In this document: positions 56,831 through 64,000 of the stretch, piece after piece
Numbering within the stretch: position 1 is the stretch's first letter
Layout of the letters: the number at the start of each line of letters is the position of its first letter
NCBI RefSeq assembly: GCF_036452155.1
Contig: NZ_JAWJZY010000003.1
Length of the DNA stretch: 64,000 bases
Direction: 5' to 3' (one strand)
Source: Sorlinia euscelidii
GTDB taxonomy: Bacteria > Pseudomonadota > Alphaproteobacteria > Acetobacterales > Acetobacteraceae
Notes under the pieces: model-generated
What the model saw: the letters and a program-made list of their open reading frames with translations, nothing else
Database searches by the model: none
Told to the model about the DNA's origin: nothing
Translations under genes and position numbers: made by a program

Positions 56831-57429
56831 TTATCCGCTCCGAACGCGACGGGATCACCCTTCCAGCGCGCGTGGTAAAGGTCGATATCCGGCCTGTTTG
56901 ACGTGACGGCGCGCCCCTCAACCGTGCCGACCTGGAGGAAACCCGCAATTTTCTGCTCACGGGTGAAGCCGAGCATTTTGCGAAACGTCTCATCATTCTG
57001 GAACGCGCCGGAAACCCACATTCCACCGAAACCTGCAGCATGCAACGCATTGAGGACATTCATTGCCCCCGCCGCCACGGCCATAACCTGCTCATCAACC
57101 GGGATCTTGGCATCCGGGTGCAGGTCCATGCCCAATATGATGGTCATCGGGACCTCCGCATAGCGCACCCGCTTTTTTTCAAGCTTGGCGGACTTCATGT
57201 CCGGGTCCGTCCTGCGCATCGCCGCCACGAGCAAATCGGCAAATGCGGCGCGGTGCTTGCCCGTCACCGTGACAAAACGCCAGGGGCGCATCCGCCCGTG
57301 ATCCGGCGCACGCAGGGACGTTGAGAGGATCTGCATGAGTACCGCCCCTTTCGGCGCTGGCGCAATGAGACGATCCGTCGAGGCCCGACTTAACAGCACC
57401 TCCATCGCCTTGTTTTTACCCGGCATCAC
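56827..57429 (-). CDS. Nitroreductase family protein, YdjA type
   Basis: 200-residue FMN-dependent NAD(P)H oxidoreductase. The N-terminal RASTDRL and SLRAPDHGRMRPWRFVTVTG match the short YdjA-like subgroup, and the C-terminal GFGGMWVSGAFQNDETFRKMLGF and VGTVEG segments complete the FMN site. Probably a homodimer in the cytoplasm. Overlaps the UbiH-type gene by 4 bp; a shared role with ubiquinone synthesis is not evident. Confidence 0.9.
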   Translation of the reverse strand: MMPGKNKAMEVLLSRASTDRLIAPAPKGAVLMQILSTSLRAPDHGRMRPWRFVTVTGKHRAAFADLLVAAMRRTDPDMKSAKLEKKRVRYAEVPMTIILGMDLHPDAKIPVDEQVMAVAAGAMNVLNALHAAGFGGMWVSGAFQNDETFRKMLGFTREQKIAGFLQVGTVEGRAVTSNRPDIDLYHARWKGDPVAFGADK

Positions 57430-57533
57430 ACCCTCCCGCCTGTCGAAGCCGGCTGCAGTCTAACACGAACTCATTTTTACGCGAGTGTCGGAAGGACTTT
57501 GCATGGGGGTGGGTAATCGGCTAAACACGGATC

Positions 57534-58130
57534 ATGGAAAATGCTCGACTAGCAACGGTGAAGCGCAAGACGCGGGAGACGGATATTCACGTCTCCATCA
57601 ATATTGGCGGTCAAGGGGTCAGTGAAATCGATACGGGTATCGGTTTCTTCGATCACATGCTCGTCACGCTCGCTAAACATGCAGCCTTTGATCTGACCAT
57701 TCGATGCCATGGAGACCTTCAGATCGACGGTCATCACACGGTCGAGGATGTCGGCATCGCGTTGGGTAAGGCATTTTCAGACGCTTTAGGCGATAAAAAA
57801 GGTGTCACCCGTTTCGGCCATGCCCTTGTCCCTCTGGATGAGGCTTTGTCAGAAGTGGTGGTTGACCTCTCAGGGCGGCCCTTTCTCGCTTTCAATATGT
57901 CCTTCAGCCGCGACAGGATCGGTGAGCTTGATACGGACCTTGTGGAGGAATTTTACCGAGCCTTCGCCATGAGTGCGGCTTTGACGCTGCACGTCAATCA
58001 AAGATGCGGTAAAAACGACCATCACATCGCGGAGAGTGGTTTCAAAGCCTTGGCGCGTGCCTTGCGCATGGCTTGCGCCCATGACCCCCGGGCGGGCGAC
58101 GCCGTTCCGTCAACCAAGGGTCGTCTTTAA
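57534..58130 (+). CDS. hisB: Imidazoleglycerol-phosphate dehydratase HisB
   Basis: Sixth step of histidine synthesis. 198 residues, monofunctional. Metal-binding repeats GFFDHMLVTLAKHAAFDL with DGHHTVEDVGIALG, and NQRCGKNDHHIAESGFKALARALR. First gene of a his cluster (B-H-A-F-E) with the other his genes elsewhere. ATG 57534 gives the family start; the ribosome site is weak. Confidence 0.96.
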   Translation: MENARLATVKRKTRETDIHVSINIGGQGVSEIDTGIGFFDHMLVTLAKHAAFDLTIRCHGDLQIDGHHTVEDVGIALGKAFSDALGDKKGVTRFGHALVPLDEALSEVVVDLSGRPFLAFNMSFSRDRIGELDTDLVEEFYRAFAMSAALTLHVNQRCGKNDHHIAESGFKALARALRMACAHDPRAGDAVPSTKGRL

Positions 58131-58183
58131 AAGAGTTTATCGCCGCTGCATCGATTTGCCTTGCTGAAATTCTAAAGGGTTTT

Positions 58184-58876
58184 ATGTTCGATGCGCGAAG
58201 ATTCGAGAATATTATGAGACAGAAAATAGTCGTGGTTGACCATAATGGTGGCAATCTGGCTTCTGCATCCACATCCGTCACTTTTGCAGCGCAGAAAGCG
58301 GGTTTGGCAATTGACGTGATTATCAGTGGTGCGCCGGCCGACATCATGGCGGCGGACCGACTGATCCTCCCCGGGCAGGGTGCTTTCAATCATTGCGCCA
58401 AAGCGGTGCAGGGGCCGCTCCTCACCGCACTTCATGCGGCGACAGAGGCGGGAACACCGTATCTCGGTATTTGTGTCGGGATGCAACTCATGGCCGCGCG
58501 TGGTCTGGAACATGGTGAGACGACCGGGTTCGGGTGGATACGCGGCACGGTTGACATCATGACGGAAGCGCGTGAGGCGGGCCTTCGCCTGCCCCACATG
58601 GGCTGGAACAACCTTGAATTCGAACCCGACGCCCATCCCCTGCTCAGAAATATCGCGCCAGGGGAGCACGGTTATTTCGTGCATTCCTATGCGTTGCAGG
58701 ATTATGACCCGGCGGACGTCATCGCCAGCACGACTTATGGCGGGAAGGTCCCCGCGATCGTTGCGCGCGGCAATCGTTGCGGCACGCAGTTCCACGTCGA
58801 GAAGAGCCAGCATGTCGGGATTCAGTTCCTGATCAATTTTCTGACATGGTCACCGTCAAACATGGCGGTCATTTAA
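58184..58876 (+). CDS. hisH: Imidazole glycerol phosphate synthase, glutaminase subunit HisH
   Basis: Supplies ammonia to HisF. Class I glutamine amidotransferase, about 220-230 residues. Nucleophile Cys in YLGICVGMQLM, His and Glu in GTQFHVEKSQHVG, oxyanion turn PGQGAF. The first ATG (58184, AAAGGG upstream) gives a 10-residue extension before IVVVDHNGGNL; ATG 58214 would match the family start more tightly. Confidence 0.95.
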   Translation: MFDARRFENIMRQKIVVVDHNGGNLASASTSVTFAAQKAGLAIDVIISGAPADIMAADRLILPGQGAFNHCAKAVQGPLLTALHAATEAGTPYLGICVGMQLMAARGLEHGETTGFGWIRGTVDIMTEAREAGLRLPHMGWNNLEFEPDAHPLLRNIAPGEHGYFVHSYALQDYDPADVIASTTYGGKVPAIVARGNRCGTQFHVEKSQHVGIQFLINFLTWSPSNMAVI

Positions 58877-58911
58877 GCGCTTTTCCGCAACTCATCAAAA
58901 ATCAGGTTTTT

Positions 58912-59667
58912 ATGCCCAGGCAATCTCTCACAATTTACCCGGCGATCGATCTTAAAAACGGGCGGTGTGTGCGCCTGCGTCAGGGGGAAATGGATTCGGC
59001 AACGGCTTATGCGGACGACCCGGCGTTGCAGGCCGCCGCGTTCCAGAAAGCCGGATGCCGTTATCTACATGTCGTGGATCTGGATGGCGCTTTTGAAGGG
59101 GTCTCCCGCAACTCTGAAGCGATCCGGCGCATTCTTGGCGCCGTGGATATGAAAATCCAGCTTGGCGGCGGTATTCGCACCCTCGAATCGATTGCGGCAT
59201 GGCTGGAACTGGGAATTTCCCGCGTCATACTTGGTTCCATCGCCGTCAAAAACCCGGAGCTTGTGCGGGAGGCCTGTCAGAAATTTCCGGGGCGGATTGT
59301 CGCGGGGATTGACGCACGGAGGGGCCGCGTCGCAACTGAAGGCTGGGCAGATGAGAGTGAGCTCTCCGTGACGGATATTGCCCTCAAAATGCAGGATGCG
59401 GGTGTCGCCGCCGTCATTTTTACTGAGATTACGCGGGATGGCATGATGTCCGGCATTGATATCCCGCAGACAATGGCCCTTGCGCAGCAACTGACCATCC
59501 CTGTGATCGCCAGTGGCGGTGTCGGCGCCCTGACGCATCTCCGCGCGCTTAAGGATGCGTCCATGTCGGCCCCGAATATTGAAGGCGTGATTATCGGGCG
59601 CGCGCTCTACGAGAATTGCTTCACGATGGATGAAGCACGTCAGATACTCGGCAGCGCCCATGCTTAA
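58912..59667 (+). CDS. hisA: ProFAR isomerase HisA
   Basis: Amadori-type isomerase, fourth step of histidine synthesis. 251-residue TIM barrel. Catalytic Asp in YPAIDLKNGRCVRLRQG, phosphate loops LGGGIRT and ASGGVGAL, second catalytic Asp in VAGIDARRG. ATG 58912 gives the family N-terminus; the open frame upstream lies inside hisH. Overlaps hisF by 8 bp. Confidence 0.96.
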   Translation: MPRQSLTIYPAIDLKNGRCVRLRQGEMDSATAYADDPALQAAAFQKAGCRYLHVVDLDGAFEGVSRNSEAIRRILGAVDMKIQLGGGIRTLESIAAWLELGISRVILGSIAVKNPELVREACQKFPGRIVAGIDARRGRVATEGWADESELSVTDIALKMQDAGVAAVIFTEITRDGMMSGIDIPQTMALAQQLTIPVIASGGVGALTHLRALKDASMSAPNIEGVIIGRALYENCFTMDEARQILGSAHA

Positions 59668-60439
59668 ACTGCGCGTGATCCCCTGTCTCGACGTCGCTGA
59701 TGGCCGCGTCGTGAAGGGGGTCAATTTCGTCTCCCTCCGCGATGCGGGGGACCCGGTGGAGCAGGCGGCCATTTATGACGCGGCCGGGGCGGATGAATTG
59801 ACCTTTCTCGACATCACCGCCACGTCGGACCACCGTGACACATTGCTGGACCTCGTCAGCCGCGTGGCGTCACGTGTATTCCTGCCCTTTACGGTAGGGG
59901 GCGGCGTGCGCACAAGCGAGGACATGCGGCGGCTACTCCTCGCCGGGGCGGATAAATGCGCAGTCAACTCTGCCGCCATCAAACGGCCTGAACTCATCAG
60001 CGAGGGGGCGTCACGCTTTGGCGCGCAATGTATCGTCTGTGCCATTGACGCGCGCGCATCCGCGCCTGGCAAATGGGAGGTCTTTACCCATGGTGGACGG
60101 AAAAGCACGGGCATTGATGCCGTCGCCTGGGCGGAAGAAGCCGCGCGGCGTGGGGCCGGGGAGATCCTGCTGACCAGCATGGACCGCGATGGCACGCGAG
60201 AAGGTTTTGATATCGACCTGCTCCACGCTGTTTCCCGTCAGGTCGAGGTGCCGGTTATTGCTTCAGGCGGGGTCGGGTCGGCCCGGCACTTTGTTGAGGC
60301 GGCGCAAGCCGGGGCGGGCGCGATGCTGGCCGCCAGTGTCTTCCATTTTGGTGATCTGACCATCTCCGATGTGAAACGCGCCTTACATCTGGCAGGATTG
60401 CCTGTCAGGATGGATCCTGCATCCCGCCCGGGCGCTTAA
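59660..60439 (+). CDS. hisF: Imidazole glycerol phosphate synthase, cyclase subunit HisF
   Basis: TIM-barrel cyclase making IGP and AICAR with ammonia from HisH. 259 residues starting LKLRVIPCLDVADGRVVKGVNF with the catalytic Asp11; the second Asp is in VCAIDARAS. Phosphate sites VGGGVRTSEDMRRLL and ASGGVGSARHF. ATG 59660 overlaps the hisA stop by 8 bp, so translation is coupled. Confidence 0.96.
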   Translation: MLKLRVIPCLDVADGRVVKGVNFVSLRDAGDPVEQAAIYDAAGADELTFLDITATSDHRDTLLDLVSRVASRVFLPFTVGGGVRTSEDMRRLLLAGADKCAVNSAAIKRPELISEGASRFGAQCIVCAIDARASAPGKWEVFTHGGRKSTGIDAVAWAEEAARRGAGEILLTSMDRDGTREGFDIDLLHAVSRQVEVPVIASGGVGSARHFVEAAQAGAGAMLAASVFHFGDLTISDVKRALHLAGLPVRMDPASRPGA

Positions 60440-60471
60440 CAAGACGATCGACGGTTTCAAGGAGAGCAATT

Positions 60472-60942
60472 GTGGCCCTTTCATCAGGCAAATCGACGCG
60501 CACAGCCTCCGGCGTGAAGAAATCCCGCACCAAAAAAGCTTCAGGCAAGAAGAAAGTCGCCTCTGCTTTGCTGGAAATTGAGAAAGGCCAACGGGATCGC
60601 GCGGGCGACGACATCACAGCCGCCGTGCTTGACCGATTGCATGAGACCGTGCTTTCACGTCGCGGGACCGACCCCTCTTTAAGCCATTCCGCCCGTTTAT
60701 TATCGCGCGGACGCAAAAAAATCGCTCAGAAATTCGGGGAAGAGGCGGTTGAATGCCTCATTGAGGCGGTGGCTGGCAGCGCGAATGAACTGGTGAGTGA
60801 GAGTGCCGATGTGCTCTATCATCTGATTGTGCTCTGGGTTGATGCCGGCATTGCCCCGCAGGAAATCTGGCGGGAGCTTCAACGCCGTGAAGCCATGAGC
60901 GGCATCGCCGAGAAAGCCTCACGTGGGGAAAAACCCGCCTGA
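60472..60942 (+). CDS. hisE: Phosphoribosyl-ATP pyrophosphatase HisE with a basic N-terminal extension
   Basis: Second step of histidine synthesis. The all-helical core (about 47-150) carries the metal-binding pattern KKIAQKFGEEAVECLIEAV and ELVSESADVLYHLIVLW. At 156 residues it is longer than usual. The first 35 residues are Lys/Arg/Ser-rich (TRTASGVKKSRTKKASGKKK) with no matching domain. GTG 60472 has a good AAGGAGA site, so the extension looks genuinely translated. Confidence 0.94.
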   Translation: MALSSGKSTRTASGVKKSRTKKASGKKKVASALLEIEKGQRDRAGDDITAAVLDRLHETVLSRRGTDPSLSHSARLLSRGRKKIAQKFGEEAVECLIEAVAGSANELVSESADVLYHLIVLWVDAGIAPQEIWRELQRREAMSGIAEKASRGEKPA

Positions 60943-60977
60943 CCAAAAGTTAAAGCCAAAAAGTGCGAGGACATAAA

Positions 60978-61352
60978 ATGACCGAAATAAACTATGACGA
61001 TAATAATATCTTCGCCCGCATCCTGCGCCATGAGCTGAATGCCGATGTGATTTTTGAAAATGAGCACGTGCTTGTTTTCCAGGATAAGTTCCCGCAGGCG
61101 CGCGTGCATCTCCTCGCTATCCCGAAAGGGCGCTATCGGTCCTTTGACGATTTCAGTGCCCATGCGGGTCAGGAGGAGATCGTGAGTTTCTTTCAGGCCA
61201 TTGGCGATTCGGCGCGTCACGCGGGCCTGACCCATGGCGGATACCGCCTCGTGTCCAATTGCGGCAAAAATGCGGGGCAGGAAGTGCCGCATTTTCATAT
61301 GCATATCCTTGGTGGGGAAGCGCTCGGCCCGATAATTTCACAGCATCATTAA
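60978..61352 (+). CDS. HIT family nucleotide-binding protein
   Basis: 124-residue histidine-triad protein (Hint type) that hydrolyses nucleoside phosphoramidates or dinucleotides. Core YDDNNIFARILRHELNADVIFENEHVLVFQDKFPQARVHLLAIPK and the triad VPHFHMHILGG. It follows hisE closely, as in many alphaproteobacteria. ATG 60978 with GAGGA upstream is preferred over an in-frame GTG at 60963. Confidence 0.93.
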   Translation: MTEINYDDNNIFARILRHELNADVIFENEHVLVFQDKFPQARVHLLAIPKGRYRSFDDFSAHAGQEEIVSFFQAIGDSARHAGLTHGGYRLVSNCGKNAGQEVPHFHMHILGGEALGPIISQHH

Positions 61353-61397
61353 TTTCCCTTGCCATCAGGCTGGTTTCTGCTAGAACGCACCTGCCTC

Positions 61398-61473
61398 GAC
61401 CCATTCGTCTAGAGGCCTAGGACACCGCCCTCTCACGGCGGCAACACGGGTTCGAATCCCGTATGGGTCGCCA
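61398..61473 (+). tRNA. tRNA-Glu (anticodon CTC)
   Basis: Complete cloverleaf: 7 bp acceptor GACCCAT / ATGGGTC, anticodon stem CCGCC / GGCGG with loop CTCTCAC (anticodon CTC), T arm ACGGGTTCGAATCCCGT, discriminator G and an encoded CCA. Confidence 0.97.
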
Positions 61474-61887
61474 TCACCTCAATAACGTTAGTCAAATCAA
61501 TAACTTGATTTGATGGTTAGACAAATTTGATGCAGGCGACGGCCTTTCCGGCATTGAGGCCAGTGGCCGCCTCACCTATCAAAACCCGCAATTCGCGACG
61601 CGCCAATATGTGGAGCACTTTCGAGATGCTCAAACCCAAAACTTCGACGATCTCAGACGTCAGAATGTGCGCCAGGCCAACATTATTGTAAGTGCCGATA
61701 AGGACGTCGCGAGCCATCGGAAGGCTTTGCCGCGTTGGGCCCACCTCTCAAGCTCAAACAGGCATACCTCGGGCGCACGCGATTGATTCAAGTGTCGGTG
61801 GACGCGACGAGTCAGAAAGGGCGCGCTGGGTGAACAGCTTTGATCAACGCAATTAACGTTCACCCCTGGCGCGTAGCATGCGAGAGC
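61474..61887. other. Region after tRNA-Glu without a recognised gene
   Basis: 414 bp. It opens with a perfect hairpin, TCAAATCA / TGATTTGA with a 6 nt loop (61492-61513), a possible tRNA transcript end. Beyond it reading frames of 65-85 codons are open on both strands (for example minus 61517-61744), but none has a convincing family, start or ribosome site. It may be a decayed gene at an island edge. Confidence 0.4.
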
Positions 61888-63012
61888 TCATGCTTCGCCC
61901 GAAAGCTCAGCACATTGATGGCGCGTTCCGCGGTACCCCTTTAGCTTCGCACCGCTTTTTAGCCAGGCGGCTGAAAATGCCGCGGCAAATACAATTATGT
62001 TCGACACGATCTGGTGGTCAAAACTCGTCCCGAAACGGGTCATGAACACGCCCGCGATGATCGTGGCGACAGTGCCTGCGCAGAATACCTCAAGGGAGTT
62101 CTGTCCGAGAAGAATGAGAGGTTTGACAATAACTGAGCGCGCGAACGTTTTTGCGCGTTCTGATGAGAGAATTAGGTACATGATGCAAAGCGTGTCGACG
62201 ACGCGCCACGGCGCAAGCGGCGTTTTCTCATTAAGAGGAAGGTTTGTAAAAAGCGTCAAAGTCGGCAAATGCCACTCGGCCCATGGAAAATTCTGAAAAA
62301 ACGCGAAAAGCAAGAAAAGCGACGCCACAATTTTCATACTGCGGATCGACTTCAGACTTCCATTTCTCTTCAGCGCGACGACGGATGTCAGCATCCCGAG
62401 CGTGAAAATGAACTGCCAACCGAAAGGATTGAAGAACCATCCCGCAGGATTGAGATTATTGTGGAGATTAAAAGACGGGAAGAAATTGGCACCTATCCAG
62501 AACCCCGCGCTCACCATGATAAGCAGGAGCGGTTTCACCCGGTAAAGTCCAATAATGATCGGAGAAAGCGCCAGAAGAACGGAATAAAGCGGTAGGATAT
62601 TGAATTTCTCAGGCAAAGTCCGGAAAATCAGGAACGATCTTACCCACCGCCAGGAATCGGTCAGTATGGGCTCGATGAAATCCTTAGGCGCGTTGAAAAA
62701 ATGGATCCATAAGCGCGCGATCAGAACGCCTGAAAAAACGGTCAGGAGTTGATAAATGTAGATCGTCACCCATCTACGCGAAATTTTGTTCAATCCTCGG
62801 CGCCAGCCGCCATCAGGCCCATGCTTCTCAATCGTGCGCCCGTAAGCAAGCCATACAGAATAGCCGGAAAGGAAGACAAAAAGATCTGCTGCGTCGCAAA
62901 ACCCATAATTCCACATCGTGTAATGTCCAAGTGCATTCCCAGCGATGTGATCGATCAGAATCATCACAAGAGCAAAACCGCGGCAAGCGTCTATTCTGAG
63001 GTCTCGAGGCAT
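61888..63012 (-). CDS. OpgC-type membrane acyltransferase
   Basis: 374 residues, about ten membrane helices. The start MPRDLRIDACRGFALVMILIDHIAGN carries the R-D-x-C-R-G and catalytic His of the OpgC/acyltransferase_3 superfamily. FVFLSGYSVWLAYGR is the usual second motif. OpgC proteins add succinyl groups to periplasmic glucans; relatives modify other surface sugars. Base composition appears lower in GC than the his genes. Next to a tRNA and a surface repeat protein, so it probably belongs to an accessory cell-surface region. Confidence 0.87.
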   Translation of the reverse strand: MPRDLRIDACRGFALVMILIDHIAGNALGHYTMWNYGFCDAADLFVFLSGYSVWLAYGRTIEKHGPDGGWRRGLNKISRRWVTIYIYQLLTVFSGVLIARLWIHFFNAPKDFIEPILTDSWRWVRSFLIFRTLPEKFNILPLYSVLLALSPIIIGLYRVKPLLLIMVSAGFWIGANFFPSFNLHNNLNPAGWFFNPFGWQFIFTLGMLTSVVALKRNGSLKSIRSMKIVASLFLLFAFFQNFPWAEWHLPTLTLFTNLPLNEKTPLAPWRVVDTLCIMYLILSSERAKTFARSVIVKPLILLGQNSLEVFCAGTVATIIAGVFMTRFGTSFDHQIVSNIIVFAAAFSAAWLKSGAKLKGYRGTRHQCAELSGEA

Positions 63013-63574
63013 TTTTTATTTAATTCGTTAAAAGATGATGAATTTATTGTGCAATACAGCCTCATAAGATTGCCGTCAATGGTCACAGTTGGAAAATAAG
63101 TGCGTTGAGTGCTGTCCAATACATATCTGAATATCCATGGCGATTCTGGGCTCATTGTTGATATCACATTGGTGACATGCTTGACGATCTGAATTGGAAC
63201 GGACGCCGGGTGTCAAAATGGTAGGGCGTCATGTATTTCGGATATTTATCGCCGCCGGCGGGGGGGGCTTGCGTGCGTCAGGCAGGGCGCGCCGTCATCC
63301 AGATGGGAACCGCCTCAACCGAGCGGACAAGGTTTGACAATATGGCAGTCACCATTTCATTTTCTGGAAAAGCGGATGTTGTTGGGCGCATCCAACGATG
63401 ACCCATTGAGAGCGCATTGAGCCTGAAGGATTAAAATTTTAATATTAATTCTTAATCCGGAACGATACTGTCATTTATCACTGAATTTTCGCGTCTCTCG
63501 TTTGGCATTGTGACGATACATAACGACGCCATGATGGAAGCGGCCTTTTGCAACGGGCAGATGGAGGGTAGGTC
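63013..63574. promoter_or_regulatory. AT-rich upstream region of the surface repeat protein
   Basis: 562 bp without a gene that I can support. It contains an eight-G run (63260-63267), the 14 bp palindrome ATTAAAATTTTAAT (63430-63443) and a longer inverted repeat GGATTAA / TTAATCC (63428-63434 and 63452-63458) about 120 bp before the start codon. Confidence 0.35.
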
Positions 63575-64000
63575 ATGGCTTACTGGTGGATTGACGGCAT
63601 TAACTGCTTAATCGCTGATGCCTCCACGTCGGCAATCAGAAGCCAGACCCTAATGTCCAGTCAGGGCGTCATCTTCAAAAATGGTGGCTATGGCGACAGC
63701 AATACTGTCAATGGTGGCAATGTCTACCTTGACCCGGGCGGCTATGTTGCAAATTCAACAATCAAATGGGGTAATGTCCGCACGGGTGGCGGCACGCTTA
63801 ACTCTGTCACGATGACGGGTGGTAACGTCACGATCGGCGCAGGGACGACGATGGAGGGTAAGTTCGACATCAGCGGTTCGGGCAATGTGTCGATCGGCGG
63901 TAACGGTCTGGTCTCAACGAGCACGACAAACAAGCCGATATTGAACGTCTCTTCAGGCAATGTGTCGATCGACCAGATCGGACCCGCCACGCTGAACCTT
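63575..64000 (+). CDS. Beta-strand repeat surface protein (partial, runs off the window)
   Basis: First 142 codons, starting MAYWWIDGINCLIADAST with GGAGGGTAGG just before the ATG. After residue 30 it is almost only Gly, Asn, Ser, Thr and Val in short repeats: NGGYGDSNTVNGGNVYLDPGGYV, TGGNVTIGAG, SGSGNVSIGGNG and SSGNVSIDQIG. This is the pattern of beta-helical AIDA/haemagglutinin-type passengers. There is no normal Sec signal, so a type I secreted or Hint-domain protein as often found in acetic acid bacteria is as likely as an autotransporter. The 3' end is outside. Confidence 0.8.
   Translation, partial: MAYWWIDGINCLIADASTSAIRSQTLMSSQGVIFKNGGYGDSNTVNGGNVYLDPGGYVANSTIKWGNVRTGGGTLNSVTMTGGNVTIGAGTTMEGKFDISGSGNVSIGGNGLVSTSTTNKPILNVSSGNVSIDQIGPATLNL

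Noticed and set aside
61517..61863. Remnant of a LacI-type regulator on the minus strand
   Set aside because: VLIGTYNNVGLA faintly resembles a LacI C-terminal strand, but the rest does not fit and both strands are open. Too weak to name.
63178..63227. Transposase C-terminal remnant (DDLNWNGRRVSKW)
   Set aside because: Only about 20 residues are open, with no inverted repeats, no target duplication and no further transposase sequence.
1..64000. CRISPR arrays, prophage or insertion sequences
   Set aside because: No regularly spaced repeats, phage structural genes, integrase or transposase were seen by reading both strands.

Overview
The window is a 64 kb chromosomal segment that reads as an acetic acid bacterium (Alphaproteobacteria, Acetobacteraceae). 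I base this on the high-GC, alphaproteobacterial-looking proteins, the adjacent metX/metW pair, the DUF2849-CysI-DUF934 sulfite reductase operon, several efflux pumps, TonB receptors and a strong polyol/ketose metabolism theme. The genus cannot be fixed from this sequence alone. No prophage, insertion sequence, CRISPR array or rRNA operon was found.

Layout. 1-5.5 kb: clpB (3' end cut off by the window edge), a sugar-porter MFS transporter, an AGE-family sugar epimerase/isomerase and an exported protein of unknown function. 5.5-11.3 kb: purH and a three-gene MFS/HlyD/outer-membrane-factor efflux operon. 11.8-17.4 kb: a TonB receptor followed by a D-ribulokinase-type FGGY kinase and a short-chain polyol dehydrogenase. 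17.4-22 kb: GST, RhlE-type RNA helicase, metW and metX. 22-29.7 kb: wrbA, NAD kinase, an MFS carrier, and a TonB receptor / APH-type kinase / PnuC cluster followed by a GtrA-like gene. In this stretch five genes each carry one apparent single-base loss in or near a short G or C run. 29.8-36.6 kb: alaS, a beta-carbonic anhydrase, an exported EEP-fold protein and the sulfite reductase operon. 36.7-42 kb: a DhaK-DhaL kinase, an EryI-type RpiB homologue, an EryH-type TIM homologue, a divergent DeoR regulator and a zinc alcohol dehydrogenase. 42-48.4 kb: an RND efflux operon. 48.7-57.4 kb: cvpA-purF, small genes, an SMR exporter, pyrD, an MscS-family channel, a UbiH-type hydroxylase and a nitroreductase. 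57.5-61.4 kb: hisB-hisH-hisA-hisF-hisE and a HIT protein. 61.4-64 kb: tRNA-Glu(CTC), an OpgC-type acyltransferase and the start of a beta-repeat surface protein that runs off the window.

How the genes work together. Acetic acid bacteria oxidise polyols at the membrane and feed the resulting ketoses into the pentose phosphate pathway. Two loci fit that physiology. The FGGY kinase and SDR would turn a pentitol into D-ribulose 5-phosphate. The kinase/EryH/EryI set matches, step for step, the known route L-erythrulose -> L-erythrulose 1-phosphate -> D-erythrulose 4-phosphate -> D-erythrose 4-phosphate. I regard this second locus and the run of homopolymer frameshifts at 22.4-29.2 kb as the two most notable observations.
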